Positions 1 to 8,370 are shown, counted from the stretch's first letter. The stretch: DNA of 20,156 nucleotides from Desulfobulbaceae bacterium (GCA_026990725.1 JALXCX010000206.1:1-20156), one strand, 5' to 3'. Notes: generated from the letters alone by a model not told the origin. Made by a program: numbers and translations.

Positions 1-28
1 GGAAAGATGAACCAGAGGGTAAAGGCCA

Positions 29-646
29 TCAGACAAAAGCCATGATATCTCCTTTGCCTTCACGCAGGATTTCCGGCTGATCTGTAATAAGAGAAATAAC
101 GGTCGAAGGGTCAGGGTAGACTTCTCCACCATCAATAATAAGATCAACCTGTTTGCCAAACAGTGTATCAACATCAATGGCATCAACGACAGGATCTGGA
201 TGTTCCTCAGACAATGCGCTGGTGTTAAGGAGGGGATTTCCCAGTTTCTCAATTATTGCCAGACAAATGGGATTATCAGGAACCCGGATGCCCACTGTTT
301 TCTGTTTTGTCAGCATTATTTTGGGCACCATCTTGGAACCCGGCAAAACAAAGGTATACGGCCCGGGCAGATTCTTTTTCATCAGCCTGTAAGCGGTGTT
401 CCCAACATGCCCATATTTGCTGATATTTTTCAGGGAGGAGCACATAAAAGAAAACGGCTTGTTCTTAGGCCGCTTTTTAAGTTGATAAATCCGCTTGACT
501 GCTTTCTGATTAAAAATATCGCACCCCACACCGTACATGGTATCGGTGGGATAACAGATTACACCACCCCGTTTCAGGATGTCGACAACCTGACTGACCA
601 GGCGGGGCTGCGGGTTGCAGGGATTAATTTCAATATGTTTTGCCAT
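29..646 (-). CDS. yciO: YciO/Sua5/YrdC-family protein (threonylcarbamoyl-AMP synthase-like)
   Basis: 205 residues, close to the 206 of E. coli YciO and alike along its whole length: an N-terminal PxNPQxRL motif, the GGVICYPTDTMYG nucleotide-binding signature, a KKRP...FSFMC segment, a GPYTFVLPG loop, TVGIRVPDNP, and a C-terminal REGKGD. The Sua5/YrdC fold binds ATP and threonine and can make threonylcarbamoyl-AMP for t6A tRNA modification. The YciO subfamily is the close paralogue whose cellular role is less settled, so the reaction is inferred from the fold. I start at the ATG at 646, which begins MAKHIEINP and has a weak GGAA upstream. The frame stays open to an ATG at 730, but those 28 extra residues have no family match. 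Divergent from guaB. Confidence 0.9.
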   Translation of the reverse strand: MAKHIEINPCNPQPRLVSQVVDILKRGGVICYPTDTMYGVGCDIFNQKAVKRIYQLKKRPKNKPFSFMCSSLKNISKYGHVGNTAYRLMKKNLPGPYTFVLPGSKMVPKIMLTKQKTVGIRVPDNPICLAIIEKLGNPLLNTSALSEEHPDPVVDAIDVDTLFGKQVDLIIDGGEVYPDPSTVISLITDQPEILREGKGDIMAFV

Positions 647-706
647 AATATTTCCAGTTGAACCGGGAAACACTATGGCAGGAACAGCACGGAAAATCCA
701 TAAAAA

Positions 707-718
707 ACTGTGCACAGT
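707..718. promoter_or_regulatory. 12-bp perfect palindrome in the yciO-guaB divergent gap
   Basis: ACTGTGCACAGT is a perfect palindrome between the two divergent genes. It is a plausible dimer-binding operator for either promoter, but only the symmetry is seen, and a 12-bp palindrome can arise by chance. Confidence 0.25.
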
Positions 719-766
719 AACATTATTCATTTGAAGCCGGTCATTCTACGGTACGCCCTCCTGCAG

Positions 767-795
767 TTGCTTTTCGCAGGAAACGATGTTACATT
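767..795 (+). promoter_or_regulatory. weak candidate sigma-70 promoter for guaB
   Basis: TTGCTT (767-772) and TACATT (790-795) are separated by 17 bp, which is correct spacing, but the matches are only 3/6 and 4/6. The next 31 bp (794-824) form an imperfect palindrome with TTTATC and GATAAA arms. A strong Shine-Dalgarno AGGAG (827-831) then precedes the guaB ATG by 6 nt. Confidence 0.3.
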
Positions 796-837
796 TATCA
801 TAAGAATAATTATCAAACGATAAAAAAGGAGTACATC

Positions 838-2307
838 ATGTTCGATCAGGACATTCCCCCCGCATACACCTTTGACGACGTCCTGCTCGTCCCCTCTGCT
901 TCTGAGATTCTTCCTTCGGAAGTTTCTCTTGCAACCATGCTCACCAACACCGTCAAGCTCAACACCCCGCTGATATCAGCGGCCATGGACTCTGTTACCG
1001 AGCACCGGACGGCCATCACCATGGCCAGAGAAGGCGGCGTGGGTATTATCCACAAAAACATGGGCATCAAAGACCAGGCCAGAGAGGTGGAGCGGGTAAA
1101 AAAATCTGAATCCGGAATGATCATTGACCCCGTGACAGTGACAGAACATCAGAGTGTTGGCGATGTTCAGGATATCATGCGCAGTTATAAGATTTCCGGT
1201 CTCCCGGTTCTCAGGGGGGACAAGCTGGTGGGGATTGTCACCAACCGCGACCTGCGGTTTGTCTCTGATGACGACCTGCGGGTAAGGGATGTGATGACCA
1301 GTAAAAACCTGGTCACGGTTCCTGAAGGTATTGATCTGGAACACTGCAAAGCCCTGCTCCACGAACATCGCATCGAAAAGCTTCTTGTTGTCGACGAAGA
1401 GGGAACACTGAAAGGGTTGATCACCATTAAGGATATAGAAAAAATAAAGAAATACCCACTTGCGGCAAAAGATGAAATCGGCAGATTGCTGGCCGGTGCG
1501 GCTATCGGGGTCAGTGCGGACATGATGATCCGGACCGAGGCCCTCATCAATGCCGATGTTGATGTCGTGGTGCTCGACTCCGCACACGGCCATTCAGCTG
1601 GCATACTGCAGGCCGTACGGGAGGTAAAAACAGCCTGGCCGGACCTGCCGATCATTGCCGGGAATGTTGCCACAGCCGAAGGAACAGCGGCACTCATTGA
1701 TGCCGGAGCCAATGCCGTTAAAATCGGCGTGGGACCCGGGTCCATCTGCACCACCCGTATTGTTGCCGGTGTCGGTGTCCCGCAGTTGACTGCGCTGAAA
1801 AACTGTACGGAGGTCAGCCGAAAAAAAGGCATTCCTATCATTGCCGATGGCGGTATAAAATTTTCAGGCGATATTTGCAAAGCACTTGGAATAGGGGCCC
1901 ACAGTGTCATGATAGGCTCGCTCTTTGCCGGCACGGATGAAACCCCGGGTGAGACCTTCCTCTTCCAGGGGCGCAAGTATAAAGGCTACCGGGGGATGGG
2001 ATCGCTTGGAGCCATGAAAAAAGGGTCCAGTGACCGGTATTTTCAAAAGAAAGAAAGCGATGCCTCAAAACTCGTTCCGGAAGGAATTGAAGGAAAAGTC
2101 CCGTATCGGGGGGCTATATCTGAAATGATTTACCAGCTCCTAGGCGGGTTGCGTTCGGGCATGGGGTATACAGGCTCAGCAACCATTGAGGAGCTTCATA
2201 AGCGGGCAAAATTTGTTCGCATATCACCGGCGGGTCTTCGCGAATCTCATGTTCACGATGTTATCATCACCCGAGAAGCTCCAAACTACAGAACAGACAG
2301 TTTATAG
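838..2307 (+). CDS. guaB: IMP dehydrogenase
   Basis: Oxidises IMP to XMP with NAD+, the first committed step of GMP synthesis, in the cytosol. It has 489 residues against 488 in E. coli. The TIM-barrel start YTFDDVLLVPS is followed by a tandem CBS (Bateman) insert at about residues 95-205. The barrel then resumes with VVLDSAHGHS and the active-site loop GPGSICTTR, whose nucleophile is Cys304. The flap reads GYRGMGS and DRYFQ, and the C-terminus has GGLRSGMGYTG and ESHVHDV. The start is fixed by AGGAG at 827-831. First gene of a rightward guaB-guaA pair, with guaA 54 nt downstream. No frameshift or missing catalytic residue. Confidence 0.98.
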   Translation: MFDQDIPPAYTFDDVLLVPSASEILPSEVSLATMLTNTVKLNTPLISAAMDSVTEHRTAITMAREGGVGIIHKNMGIKDQAREVERVKKSESGMIIDPVTVTEHQSVGDVQDIMRSYKISGLPVLRGDKLVGIVTNRDLRFVSDDDLRVRDVMTSKNLVTVPEGIDLEHCKALLHEHRIEKLLVVDEEGTLKGLITIKDIEKIKKYPLAAKDEIGRLLAGAAIGVSADMMIRTEALINADVDVVVLDSAHGHSAGILQAVREVKTAWPDLPIIAGNVATAEGTAALIDAGANAVKIGVGPGSICTTRIVAGVGVPQLTALKNCTEVSRKKGIPIIADGGIKFSGDICKALGIGAHSVMIGSLFAGTDETPGETFLFQGRKYKGYRGMGSLGAMKKGSSDRYFQKKESDASKLVPEGIEGKVPYRGAISEMIYQLLGGLRSGMGYTGSATIEELHKRAKFVRISPAGLRESHVHDVIITREAPNYRTDSL

Positions 2308-2312
2308 ACAGA

Positions 2313-2339
2313 CGGAGAGAACATCTCCGATCCTTTTTT
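2313..2339 (+). terminator. small terminator-like hairpin between guaB and guaA
   Basis: CGGAGA (2313-2318), a 5-nt loop and TCTCCG (2324-2329) make a perfect 6-bp stem, followed four bases later by TTTTTT (2334-2339). The stem is short and set back from the T-run, so it may act as a partial terminator or attenuator that lowers guaA transcript relative to guaB, rather than a full stop. Confidence 0.4.
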
Positions 2340-2361
2340 ACCTTCAACCAAAAACCTGCTT

Positions 2362-3912
2362 ATGTCCATACATGACGAAAAAATAATCATTCTTGATTTT
2401 GGTTCACAGACGACCCAACTCATTGCCCGCCGTATCAGAGAGCAAAAAGTGTATTCGGAAATTCGTCCCTATACCCTGCCCCTGAACGAGCTCAAAGCAC
2501 TCAAGCCCACAGGTATTATCCTCTCTGGCGGTCCTGCCTCGGTATACGATGATGACGCCCCCATTTCCGATCCCGGCCTGTTTGAACTTGGCATTCCTGT
2601 TCTGGGCATCTGTTATGGGGCCCAGTTGATGATGCACCAGTTGGGCGGACGGGTGGAACAGGCCAAGAGCCGGGAATTTGGCAAAACCCAGCTTCGTATT
2701 GAGGCTGCCGAGGGCCTTTTTACTGGTCTTGAACCCGACCCGGCCCAGCATCAGGTCTGGATGAGCCACGGTGACCGCATAGAGGAAATTGCTCCGGGAT
2801 TCAGTATCTCTGCCACAAGTGACAACTCACCCTGTGCGGCACTCTACCATCAGGACAAGCCGTTTTCCGCAGTACAGTTTCACCCTGAGGTTGCCCACAC
2901 GCACATTGGTACAGACATTCTGAAAAACTTTATTTTTGGTATCTGCCACTGTACCCCCAGCTGGACCATGCACTCTTTTATTGAGAAAAACGTTGCTGAT
3001 ATCAGAAAAAAAGTAGGCAACGACAAGGTCATCTGCGCACTTTCCGGCGGCGTTGACTCCTCCGTGGTTGCGGCCATGGTCCACCGGGCCATTGGCGACC
3101 AGCTCACCTGTATTTACGTGAACAACGGATTAATGCGTACCGGAGAAAGCGAAAGCGTACTCCGCTTTTTTCGGGAAAAAACGGATTTGCAGGTCATTGA
3201 TGTGAACGCAGAACCCTACTTCCTTGGGCAGCTTTCCGGCATTGCTGATCCAGAGGAAAAACGGAAACGAATCGGTTATGGCTTTATAAAAATTTTTGAG
3301 GAAGAAGCCGGCAAACTGGGCGAAGTCAAATATCTTGCCCAGGGCACACTCTACCCGGATGTTATTGAATCTGTTGTTTTTCGGGGCAAGGCGCCAATCA
3401 AGTCACATCATAACGTAGGCGGATTGCCCGAGCGTATGCACCTTGATCTTATTGAGCCGCTCAGAGAGCTCTTTAAAGATGAAGTCCGTGAACTTGGCCT
3501 TGAGCTGGGCCTGCCGGAAGAGGCAATTTACCGTCAGCCTTTTCCCGGCCCCGGTCTCGGCATACGGATCATGGGAGAGATCACCGAAGAACGACTTGCC
3601 ATTCTCCGTCAGGCCGATGTCATCGTTCTTGATGAAATGAAGAGTTCAGGCTGGTATCGGAAAGTCTGGCAGTCATTTGCCGTCCTGCTCCCCATTCAGA
3701 CTGTCGGAGTCATGGGCGATGTCCGGACCTATGAACACGTCATTGCCATCCGCAGCGTTGACAGCAGAGATGCCATGACAGCCGACTGGTCGCAACTTCC
3801 CTACGATCTGCTCGGCCGGATATCCACCCGGATTATTAACGAGGTTCGGGGTGTTAATCGTGTTGTCTATGATATCTCTTCTAAGCCTCCTTCCACCATA
3901 GAGTGGGAATAA
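2362..3912 (+). CDS. guaA: GMP synthase (glutamine-hydrolysing)
   Basis: Converts XMP to GMP using glutamine and ATP, directly after GuaB in the pathway. It has 516 residues. The class-I glutamine amidotransferase domain at about 1-195 carries the triad Cys84 (GICYG), His174 and Glu176 (FHPEV). The ATP-pyrophosphatase domain has the PP-loop SGGVDSS at 228-234, and the dimerisation domain ends in the family-typical KPPSTIEWE. It is full length with all catalytic residues present. The ATG at 2362 is the only start that keeps the N-terminus family-like, but the preceding bases are A/C-rich and hold no recognisable Shine-Dalgarno. Expression may depend on coupling to guaB or on an unstructured leader. 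Only 18 nt separate it from the next gene. Confidence 0.98.
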   Translation: MSIHDEKIIILDFGSQTTQLIARRIREQKVYSEIRPYTLPLNELKALKPTGIILSGGPASVYDDDAPISDPGLFELGIPVLGICYGAQLMMHQLGGRVEQAKSREFGKTQLRIEAAEGLFTGLEPDPAQHQVWMSHGDRIEEIAPGFSISATSDNSPCAALYHQDKPFSAVQFHPEVAHTHIGTDILKNFIFGICHCTPSWTMHSFIEKNVADIRKKVGNDKVICALSGGVDSSVVAAMVHRAIGDQLTCIYVNNGLMRTGESESVLRFFREKTDLQVIDVNAEPYFLGQLSGIADPEEKRKRIGYGFIKIFEEEAGKLGEVKYLAQGTLYPDVIESVVFRGKAPIKSHHNVGGLPERMHLDLIEPLRELFKDEVRELGLELGLPEEAIYRQPFPGPGLGIRIMGEITEERLAILRQADVIVLDEMKSSGWYRKVWQSFAVLLPIQTVGVMGDVRTYEHVIAIRSVDSRDAMTADWSQLPYDLLGRISTRIINEVRGVNRVVYDISSKPPSTIEWE

Positions 3913-3930
3913 ATAAACAGAGTATCGCCA

Positions 3931-4707
3931 ATGCTAAAAACCGGAATCTATGTAGACGCCGAGAATATCAAAATGAGCGGCGGCTATGGCATGCGATATG
4001 ATGTGCTGGTCGATCTTGCCGACAGTGGTAGGTCCACAATGCTGCGGGCTAACTGCTATCTTGCCGAAGACCGGGAACGCACGAGAAAAGATCCTGAATA
4101 CAGGCAGAAAGTCTATTTTTATCACAATATCCTGCGACAATGCGGCTTTAAAATAATTAAGAAATACGTCCGCCGCTATACGGATGAAGAAGGCAATGTA
4201 ACCACCAAGGCCAATGCGGACATGGATCTTGCCATTGACGCCCTGCTCCAGGCCAGAAACCTGGACAAAATTATTCTGGTCACCGGCGATGGTGATTTTA
4301 TCCGTCTGGTAACAGCCCTGCAGAACATGGGCTGCCGGGTTGAGGTCATTGGCTTTCACAATGTCAGCCATGAATTACGGGAGACAGCAGATGCCTACAT
4401 TTCCGGATTCCTGATTCCCGGGCTGCTGCCCATCCAGACGAACAACCAGGTTGATACCGAAACCTGGCAGCGTGGGACCGTTGCCAATTTTAACCCGGAC
4501 CGGGGGTTTGGGTTTTTCCGGTATTATCGCCAACAGCAGAATATTCTCAAACCTGAGACAGTTTTTTTCCACCTTTCAAAGTCCACGCTTGAAGGGGATC
4601 ATCATTTCCAGGACCCAAACCGGATTTTTGAATTTCGTCTTGTCAACAACCCTTCAAATGATAACCGACCGGAAGCCTGGGATATCCGGGTGGTAAAAGA
4701 AACCTGA
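3931..4707 (+). CDS. NYN-domain putative ribonuclease fused to a cold-shock-like domain
   Basis: 258 residues in two parts. Residues 1-165 are a NYN (LabA/DUF88, PIN-like) nuclease domain: GIYVDAEN gives Asp9, ADMDLAID gives Asp97, Asp99 and Asp103, and TGDGDF gives Asp120 and Asp122. These acidic positions bind Mg2+ in the family. Residues 180-258 resemble a cold-shock OB-fold, starting RGTVANFNPDRGFGFFRY (RNP1-like) and VFFHLSK (RNP2-like). The inferred role is an RNA-binding endoribonuclease; the substrate is unknown. The start at 3931 lies 18 nt after guaA, with only a weak GAG upstream, and ferredoxin follows after 17 nt, so it is probably cotranscribed with guaBA. No signal peptide or membrane segment. 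Confidence 0.85.
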   Translation: MLKTGIYVDAENIKMSGGYGMRYDVLVDLADSGRSTMLRANCYLAEDRERTRKDPEYRQKVYFYHNILRQCGFKIIKKYVRRYTDEEGNVTTKANADMDLAIDALLQARNLDKIILVTGDGDFIRLVTALQNMGCRVEVIGFHNVSHELRETADAYISGFLIPGLLPIQTNNQVDTETWQRGTVANFNPDRGFGFFRYYRQQQNILKPETVFFHLSKSTLEGDHHFQDPNRIFEFRLVNNPSNDNRPEAWDIRVVKET

Positions 4708-4724
4708 AATAAACGGAGATTTTC

Positions 4725-4910
4725 ATGTGGCAGATTACCGTTGATGATAAGTGCACCGGCTGTGGTGAATGTGTCGATTCATGCCCCGGAGAAGTATATG
4801 AGCTGCAGGATGGAAAAGCTGTGCCGGTCAATCCCGATGAATGCCACGGCTGCCACACCTGTGAGGCCGTCTGCGACGATGAAGCCTGCCATGTCGAAGA
4901 AGAGGATTAA
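4725..4910 (+). CDS. 2[4Fe-4S] ferredoxin
   Basis: 61-residue acidic electron carrier. Two cluster motifs are visible: Cys10-x2-Cys13-x2-Cys16-x3-Cys20-Pro, and Cys40-x2-Cys43-x2-Cys46-x3-Cys50. By the usual crossed ligation each cluster takes three cysteines from one motif and one from the other. The second motif lacks the usual proline after its last cysteine (Asp51 instead), and there is an extra Cys55. It is cytosolic and probably serves low-potential electron transfer typical of anaerobes; no partner is encoded next to it. CGGAGA sits at good spacing before the ATG, and the gene follows the NYN gene by 17 nt, suggesting one transcript. Confidence 0.93.
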   Translation: MWQITVDDKCTGCGECVDSCPGEVYELQDGKAVPVNPDECHGCHTCEAVCDDEACHVEEED

Positions 4911-4934
4911 ACGCCCGTCGCAGACCGACGATTC

Positions 4935-4986
4935 TCAAAAATGTTGTCCGCTTCCCGGGACCGAGTATCAAACCCGGGATAAACAA
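4935..4986 (+). repeat. leader repeat family B, copy 1 (before glk)
   Basis: This 52-nt stretch aligns without gaps to 12542-12593, with 39 of 52 bases identical by hand count. It ends in the shared AAACCCGG.ATAAACAA and begins with TCAA.AATGTTGT. Here it contains TCCCGGG and CCCGGGA, which can form a 7-bp stem. It ends 23 nt before the glk ATG, exactly the distance of the second copy from the FKBP ATG. The function is unknown. Confidence 0.7.
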
Positions 4987-4987
4987 C

Positions 4988-5010
4988 TGAATCAGCCACG
5001 GACTGATTCA
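4988..5010 (+). promoter_or_regulatory. hairpin closing on the glk start codon
   Basis: TGAATCAG (4988-4995) and CTGATTCA (5003-5010) pair perfectly over 8 bp, and the last base is the A of the glk ATG. The 7-nt loop carries ACGGA, the only Shine-Dalgarno-like sequence for glk. The ribosome site would be displayed in the loop while the start codon is partly paired, so translation could be tuned by stem stability. Confidence 0.5.
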
Positions 5011-5993
5011 TGAAACCACCGGTACTGGCAGGAGATATTGGCGGAACCAAAACAGCGCTTGCCCTGTATGACCATAACAGCATTCTCCTTCGGGAGAAGA
5101 CCTATTCAAACCGTTTGTTTGGCAGTCTTGCAGACATCATTGATGATTTCCTCTCTCCGGTACAACACTTGCCGCAAACTGCCTGCCTGGGAGTCGCCGG
5201 TCCTGTCATTGAAAACCGCGTCAACATGACCAACCTTGACTGGAGTATTAACGGCCACAAACTCTCTATGACTTTCAACTTTACGAAAGTACTCCTGGTG
5301 AATGATCTGGTAGCGACAGCCGCAGGTGTGAACGTTCTTCCTCCGGAAAGCCTGCTGACCATTAATAAAGGCTGCCAACTCCCTCAGAAAACAATCGCCG
5401 TCCTGGCTCCTGGAACCGGGCTTGGTCAGGCCTTTGCTGTTACCCGAAATAACCGGCTCCACACCTTTCCATCCGAGGGTGGCCATTCCTCCTTTGCCCC
5501 CATAAACCAGCAGCAGATCGATCTGCTCAACTTTATGTTGAATAAAAAAAACCATGTGAGTGTTGAACAGGTTTGCTCAGGCAAGGCCATCCCGGATCTT
5601 TTCTCCTTTCTCTCTTTAACCTGTTCACCTCCTGCCTGGCTCACAAAAAAGCTCCGGAAAAGTAATGACCAGACACCGAGGATTATCCAGGCTGCAGTTG
5701 ATGCCGTAACCGGGGGAACGTCCTGTGAAACGGCTGTCCGAACCGTACAGCTTTTTATCGATATTCTGGCTGCTGAAGCTGCCAATCTTGCCCTGAAAAC
5801 TCTGGCCACTGGCGGAGTGTATCTTGGTGGTGGTCTGCCGCCAAGAATAGCTGTTTTTTTTGACAAAAACAAGTTTATGAAAATCTTTTGCAGAGGTGTG
5901 TATAAAAACCTCCTTGCTGACATCCCGGTACAGATTATTCTTAATAAAAACACCGCTTTAACCGGTGCACGGGAAATAGCCCTTTTACTGTAA
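5010..5993 (+). CDS. glk: Glucokinase (bacterial Glk family)
   Basis: Phosphorylates glucose with ATP to glucose-6-phosphate in the cytosol. It has 327 residues, against 321 in E. coli Glk. Visible motifs are the phosphate-binding GDIGGTKT at 8-15, GVAGPVIENR, LVNDL with the expected catalytic base Asp99, APGTGLGQ at about 133-140, the sugar-binding SEGGH at 155-159, EQVCSGK around 186-192, and GGVYLGGG near the C-terminus. This is the non-ROK glucokinase type: no ROK zinc cysteine motif is present. The start at 5010 gives the family N-terminus. It lies 99 nt after the ferredoxin gene, a gap holding a repeat and a start-codon hairpin, so it may be regulated apart from the upstream genes. A hairpin follows the stop. 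Confidence 0.95.
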   Translation: MKPPVLAGDIGGTKTALALYDHNSILLREKTYSNRLFGSLADIIDDFLSPVQHLPQTACLGVAGPVIENRVNMTNLDWSINGHKLSMTFNFTKVLLVNDLVATAAGVNVLPPESLLTINKGCQLPQKTIAVLAPGTGLGQAFAVTRNNRLHTFPSEGGHSSFAPINQQQIDLLNFMLNKKNHVSVEQVCSGKAIPDLFSFLSLTCSPPAWLTKKLRKSNDQTPRIIQAAVDAVTGGTSCETAVRTVQLFIDILAAEAANLALKTLATGGVYLGGGLPPRIAVFFDKNKFMKIFCRGVYKNLLADIPVQIILNKNTALTGAREIALLL

Positions 5994-5999
5994 CTCCGC

Positions 6000-6032
6000 A
6001 ACCGATAATTATAAATCTTATCGGTTCTTATT
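6000..6032 (+). terminator. hairpin terminator after glk
   Basis: AACCGATAA (6000-6008) and TTATCGGTT (6018-6026) form a perfect 9-bp stem with a 9-nt loop, followed by a modest T-rich tail (CTTATTGT). It lies 7 nt after the glk stop and probably ends the guaBA-glk run. The tail is weak, so termination may be incomplete. Confidence 0.6.
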
Positions 6033-6121
6033 GTCAGGTGATAGATTATAGAGTAACTCTTTTTAAGTTAACTCTTATTATCGAAGAACTTTTGTGAAAG
6101 TGTCGATTCTTTTAATAATGC

Positions 6122-8176
6122 ATGTGGCCAATAATGCGAAGTATTTTCCGAACCTGGAAACAATTCTTTCTCAGTCTTTTTTTCCTGCTGATCATTTTTT
6201 ATTTGATTTCTGCCATGTATATTTTTCATACAGGCATAGTCAACGACAAACGATTCCAGGTACATGCCACAATCGTGGCCACCGGCCTTCATTCCTTCTG
6301 CAGGACAGGAATAGAGTCATACCTGGAACTCATTGCAAATATTGAGCATTACAAGTATTTAGCCCTCATTACTCCTGCTGATAAACAACCCTTTGTCCAG
6401 GTCAGCGGCCCCTCCCTGTCCCCGACTGAAAAGCTGCTTTACGACCTGCACCTCATCACGCTGCAAAACTTGACACATGACATTACCTATCAGAATAAAA
6501 AAATTGGAACCCTTCAGGGGCGCATCTATTTAAAATATTTCACTCCCCTTCTGGCTATTCTCGGTTTTCTCTGCCTCCTGCTGACGACAGGCCTCTACAT
6601 GTTCAACCTGCTGGACAACAGGAAGTTACTCAAATATCAAATTTTTCAACGAACAAAAAAATACAGGGAAAGCGAACGGCGCTTCGAAGATCTTGTCAAC
6701 CTGCTGCCCGAGATGGTCTGCGAATCAGATCTCAAGGGAACAATAACCTATGCCAATGCCCTGGCACTTGAGCGATTTAAACAGTCGAAATCAGACATCG
6801 GCCGGATCACTCTTTATGATCAAGTCATTCCCGAACACAGGAAACGAATCCAAGAGGCTGTTATTGATTTGGTTCAGGGGACACCTCTCGGCCTTCAGGA
6901 ATACACAGCACTGGGCACAGACGGCTCCACTTTCCCCATCCTTACCCGGACTGCGCCCATCTACTCCAATGGTCAAATAACAGGCGTCAGGATTGTTATT
7001 GTTGACATAACTGAACGCCAGATACTTGAGGAGAAACTCCAACGAGCCCAGAAAATGGAGGTTGTCGGGCTGATGGCCGGAGGTGTTGCTCATGATCTGA
7101 ACAATATTTTATCAGGCATTGTCAGCTACCCGGAACTCATTCTCATGAAACTCCCACCGGACAGTGAGCTGAGGGAGAATGTTCAGGCCATCAGAAAATC
7201 AGGCCTGCAGGCTGCTGAAATCGTGGCTGACATGCTGACCGTGTCTCGAGGCATAGCGGCCAGCAAAGTTGTGGCCAATCCCAATGTACTGATTCAGGAC
7301 TACCTGGACTCCCCGGAGTTCATCCAGCTCCAGAAAACACATCCTGATATTGAATGGAGAATCCACCTGGATAAAAAAACCGGAAATGTGCTCTGCTCGA
7401 CAGCCCATTTCCGCAAGAGCCTGATGAACCTTATCACCAATGCCGCCGAGGCCGTACCCGGAGAGGGACAGGTAACAATTATATCAGGTAATCGCCTGGT
7501 GGATAATCAGGAATCAGACCTGAAAAATCTCAGTAAAGGAACCTATTCCGTGATCTCGATCACAGACACCGGCCCTGGGATTCCCGCTCAGGACCTGGAG
7601 CATATTTTCGAACCTTTTTACACGAAAAAAGTCATGGGAAAAAGCGGCACTGGTTTGGGGCTGACCGTGGTCTGGAATACCATGACGGACCATGATGGCG
7701 AAGTTATGGTCCAAAGTGATGACCAGGCAACAACTTTTTCGCTCTACTTTCCGAGTACTGACAGGCAGGTTGAGCAAGCCCCGCCGCTTGATGAACTTGA
7801 ACCGGTCATGGGTAACGGCGAGACAGTCCTGGCCATTGATGATGACCCGCAGCAACGGGAAATAGCCAGACAGTTACTGAAATCTCTCAACTACAAACCA
7901 AAAACTGTCTCATCCGGAGAAGAAGCCGTCACCTATCTTAAAGAACACACTGCCGATGTTCTGCTCCTCGACATGCTCATGCCCCCTGGAATGAATGGTC
8001 TGGAAACCTACAGGCAGATACTGGCGATACACCCAGGGCAGAAAGCGGTGCTTGCCAGCGGCTTTTCCGAGAGTGATGACGTGAAAAAAGCCCTAGCACT
8101 CGGCGCTTCTTTCTTTATAAAAAAACCCTATGTTATTGACCAGCTTGCTGTTGTTTTGTATTCCACGCTTCTCTGA
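6122..8176 (+). CDS. Membrane hybrid sensor histidine kinase (PAS, kinase, receiver)
   Basis: 684 residues. There is a transmembrane helix at about 15-35, an extracytoplasmic stretch at about 36-138, and a second helix at about 140-162. A PAS domain follows at about 187-305. The kinase core has the H-box with phospho-acceptor His324 (GGVAHDLNNIL), an N-box NLITNAAEA, G1 DTGPGIP, an F-box FEPFYTKK and G2 GTGLGL. The C-terminal receiver starts at about 568, with acidic residues in AIDDDP, phospho-acceptor Asp617 in LLDMLMPPGMNG, and Lys668 in KKP. It senses an unknown signal, and no DNA-binding partner is adjacent. The frame is closed just upstream by a stop at 6113. ATG 6122 and ATG 6134 are both possible starts, and neither has a clear Shine-Dalgarno. 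Confidence 0.92.
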   Translation: MWPIMRSIFRTWKQFFLSLFFLLIIFYLISAMYIFHTGIVNDKRFQVHATIVATGLHSFCRTGIESYLELIANIEHYKYLALITPADKQPFVQVSGPSLSPTEKLLYDLHLITLQNLTHDITYQNKKIGTLQGRIYLKYFTPLLAILGFLCLLLTTGLYMFNLLDNRKLLKYQIFQRTKKYRESERRFEDLVNLLPEMVCESDLKGTITYANALALERFKQSKSDIGRITLYDQVIPEHRKRIQEAVIDLVQGTPLGLQEYTALGTDGSTFPILTRTAPIYSNGQITGVRIVIVDITERQILEEKLQRAQKMEVVGLMAGGVAHDLNNILSGIVSYPELILMKLPPDSELRENVQAIRKSGLQAAEIVADMLTVSRGIAASKVVANPNVLIQDYLDSPEFIQLQKTHPDIEWRIHLDKKTGNVLCSTAHFRKSLMNLITNAAEAVPGEGQVTIISGNRLVDNQESDLKNLSKGTYSVISITDTGPGIPAQDLEHIFEPFYTKKVMGKSGTGLGLTVVWNTMTDHDGEVMVQSDDQATTFSLYFPSTDRQVEQAPPLDELEPVMGNGETVLAIDDDPQQREIARQLLKSLNYKPKTVSSGEEAVTYLKEHTADVLLLDMLMPPGMNGLETYRQILAIHPGQKAVLASGFSESDDVKKALALGASFFIKKPYVIDQLAVVLYSTLL

Positions 8177-8197
8177 TATTTGTCTAAGCGTCCTTTC

Positions 8198-8222
8198 GGG
8201 CAGCCCTTCAGATAGGCTGTCC
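8198..8222 (+). other. hairpin in the kinase-degP gap
   Basis: GGGCAGCC (8198-8205) can pair with GGCTGTCC (8215-8222) over 8 bp with one G-U pair. No T-run follows, so it is not a clear intrinsic terminator. The rest of the 8177-8379 gap shows no gene or convincing promoter; TTGACG (8281) and TATAAC (8309) are 22 bp apart, too far for a normal sigma-70 pair. Confidence 0.3.
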
Positions 8223-8366
8223 CTACTCCGCCTGAACAACTGTCACCTGCACGGCCTCTATTACATTTTAGCAATGGTCCTTGACGCTTTGCCGCCAGCG
8301 TATCATTGTATAACCCGTGTGTAAAAAAAGAACGTTTTATTTGTCACAACCATTCTCTATCAGCAT

Positions 8367-8370
8367 GGAG
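8367..8370 (+). promoter_or_regulatory. ribosome binding site deciding the degP start
   Basis: GGAG lies 9 nt before the ATG at 8380. The upstream ATG (8365) and GTG (8317) in the same frame lack such a site, and starting at 8380 leaves a standard signal peptide at the N-terminus. Confidence 0.7.

Noticed and set aside
29..730. Longer yciO start at 730
   Set aside because: The extra 28 residues do not match the family, and YciO proteins begin as the product of the ATG at 646 does.
6092..6119. TTGTGA-16-AATAAT as the kinase promoter
   Set aside because: Reasonable boxes, but the implied transcript start falls beyond the first ATG at 6122, so it would only work with a near-leaderless start at 6134; too uncertain to call.
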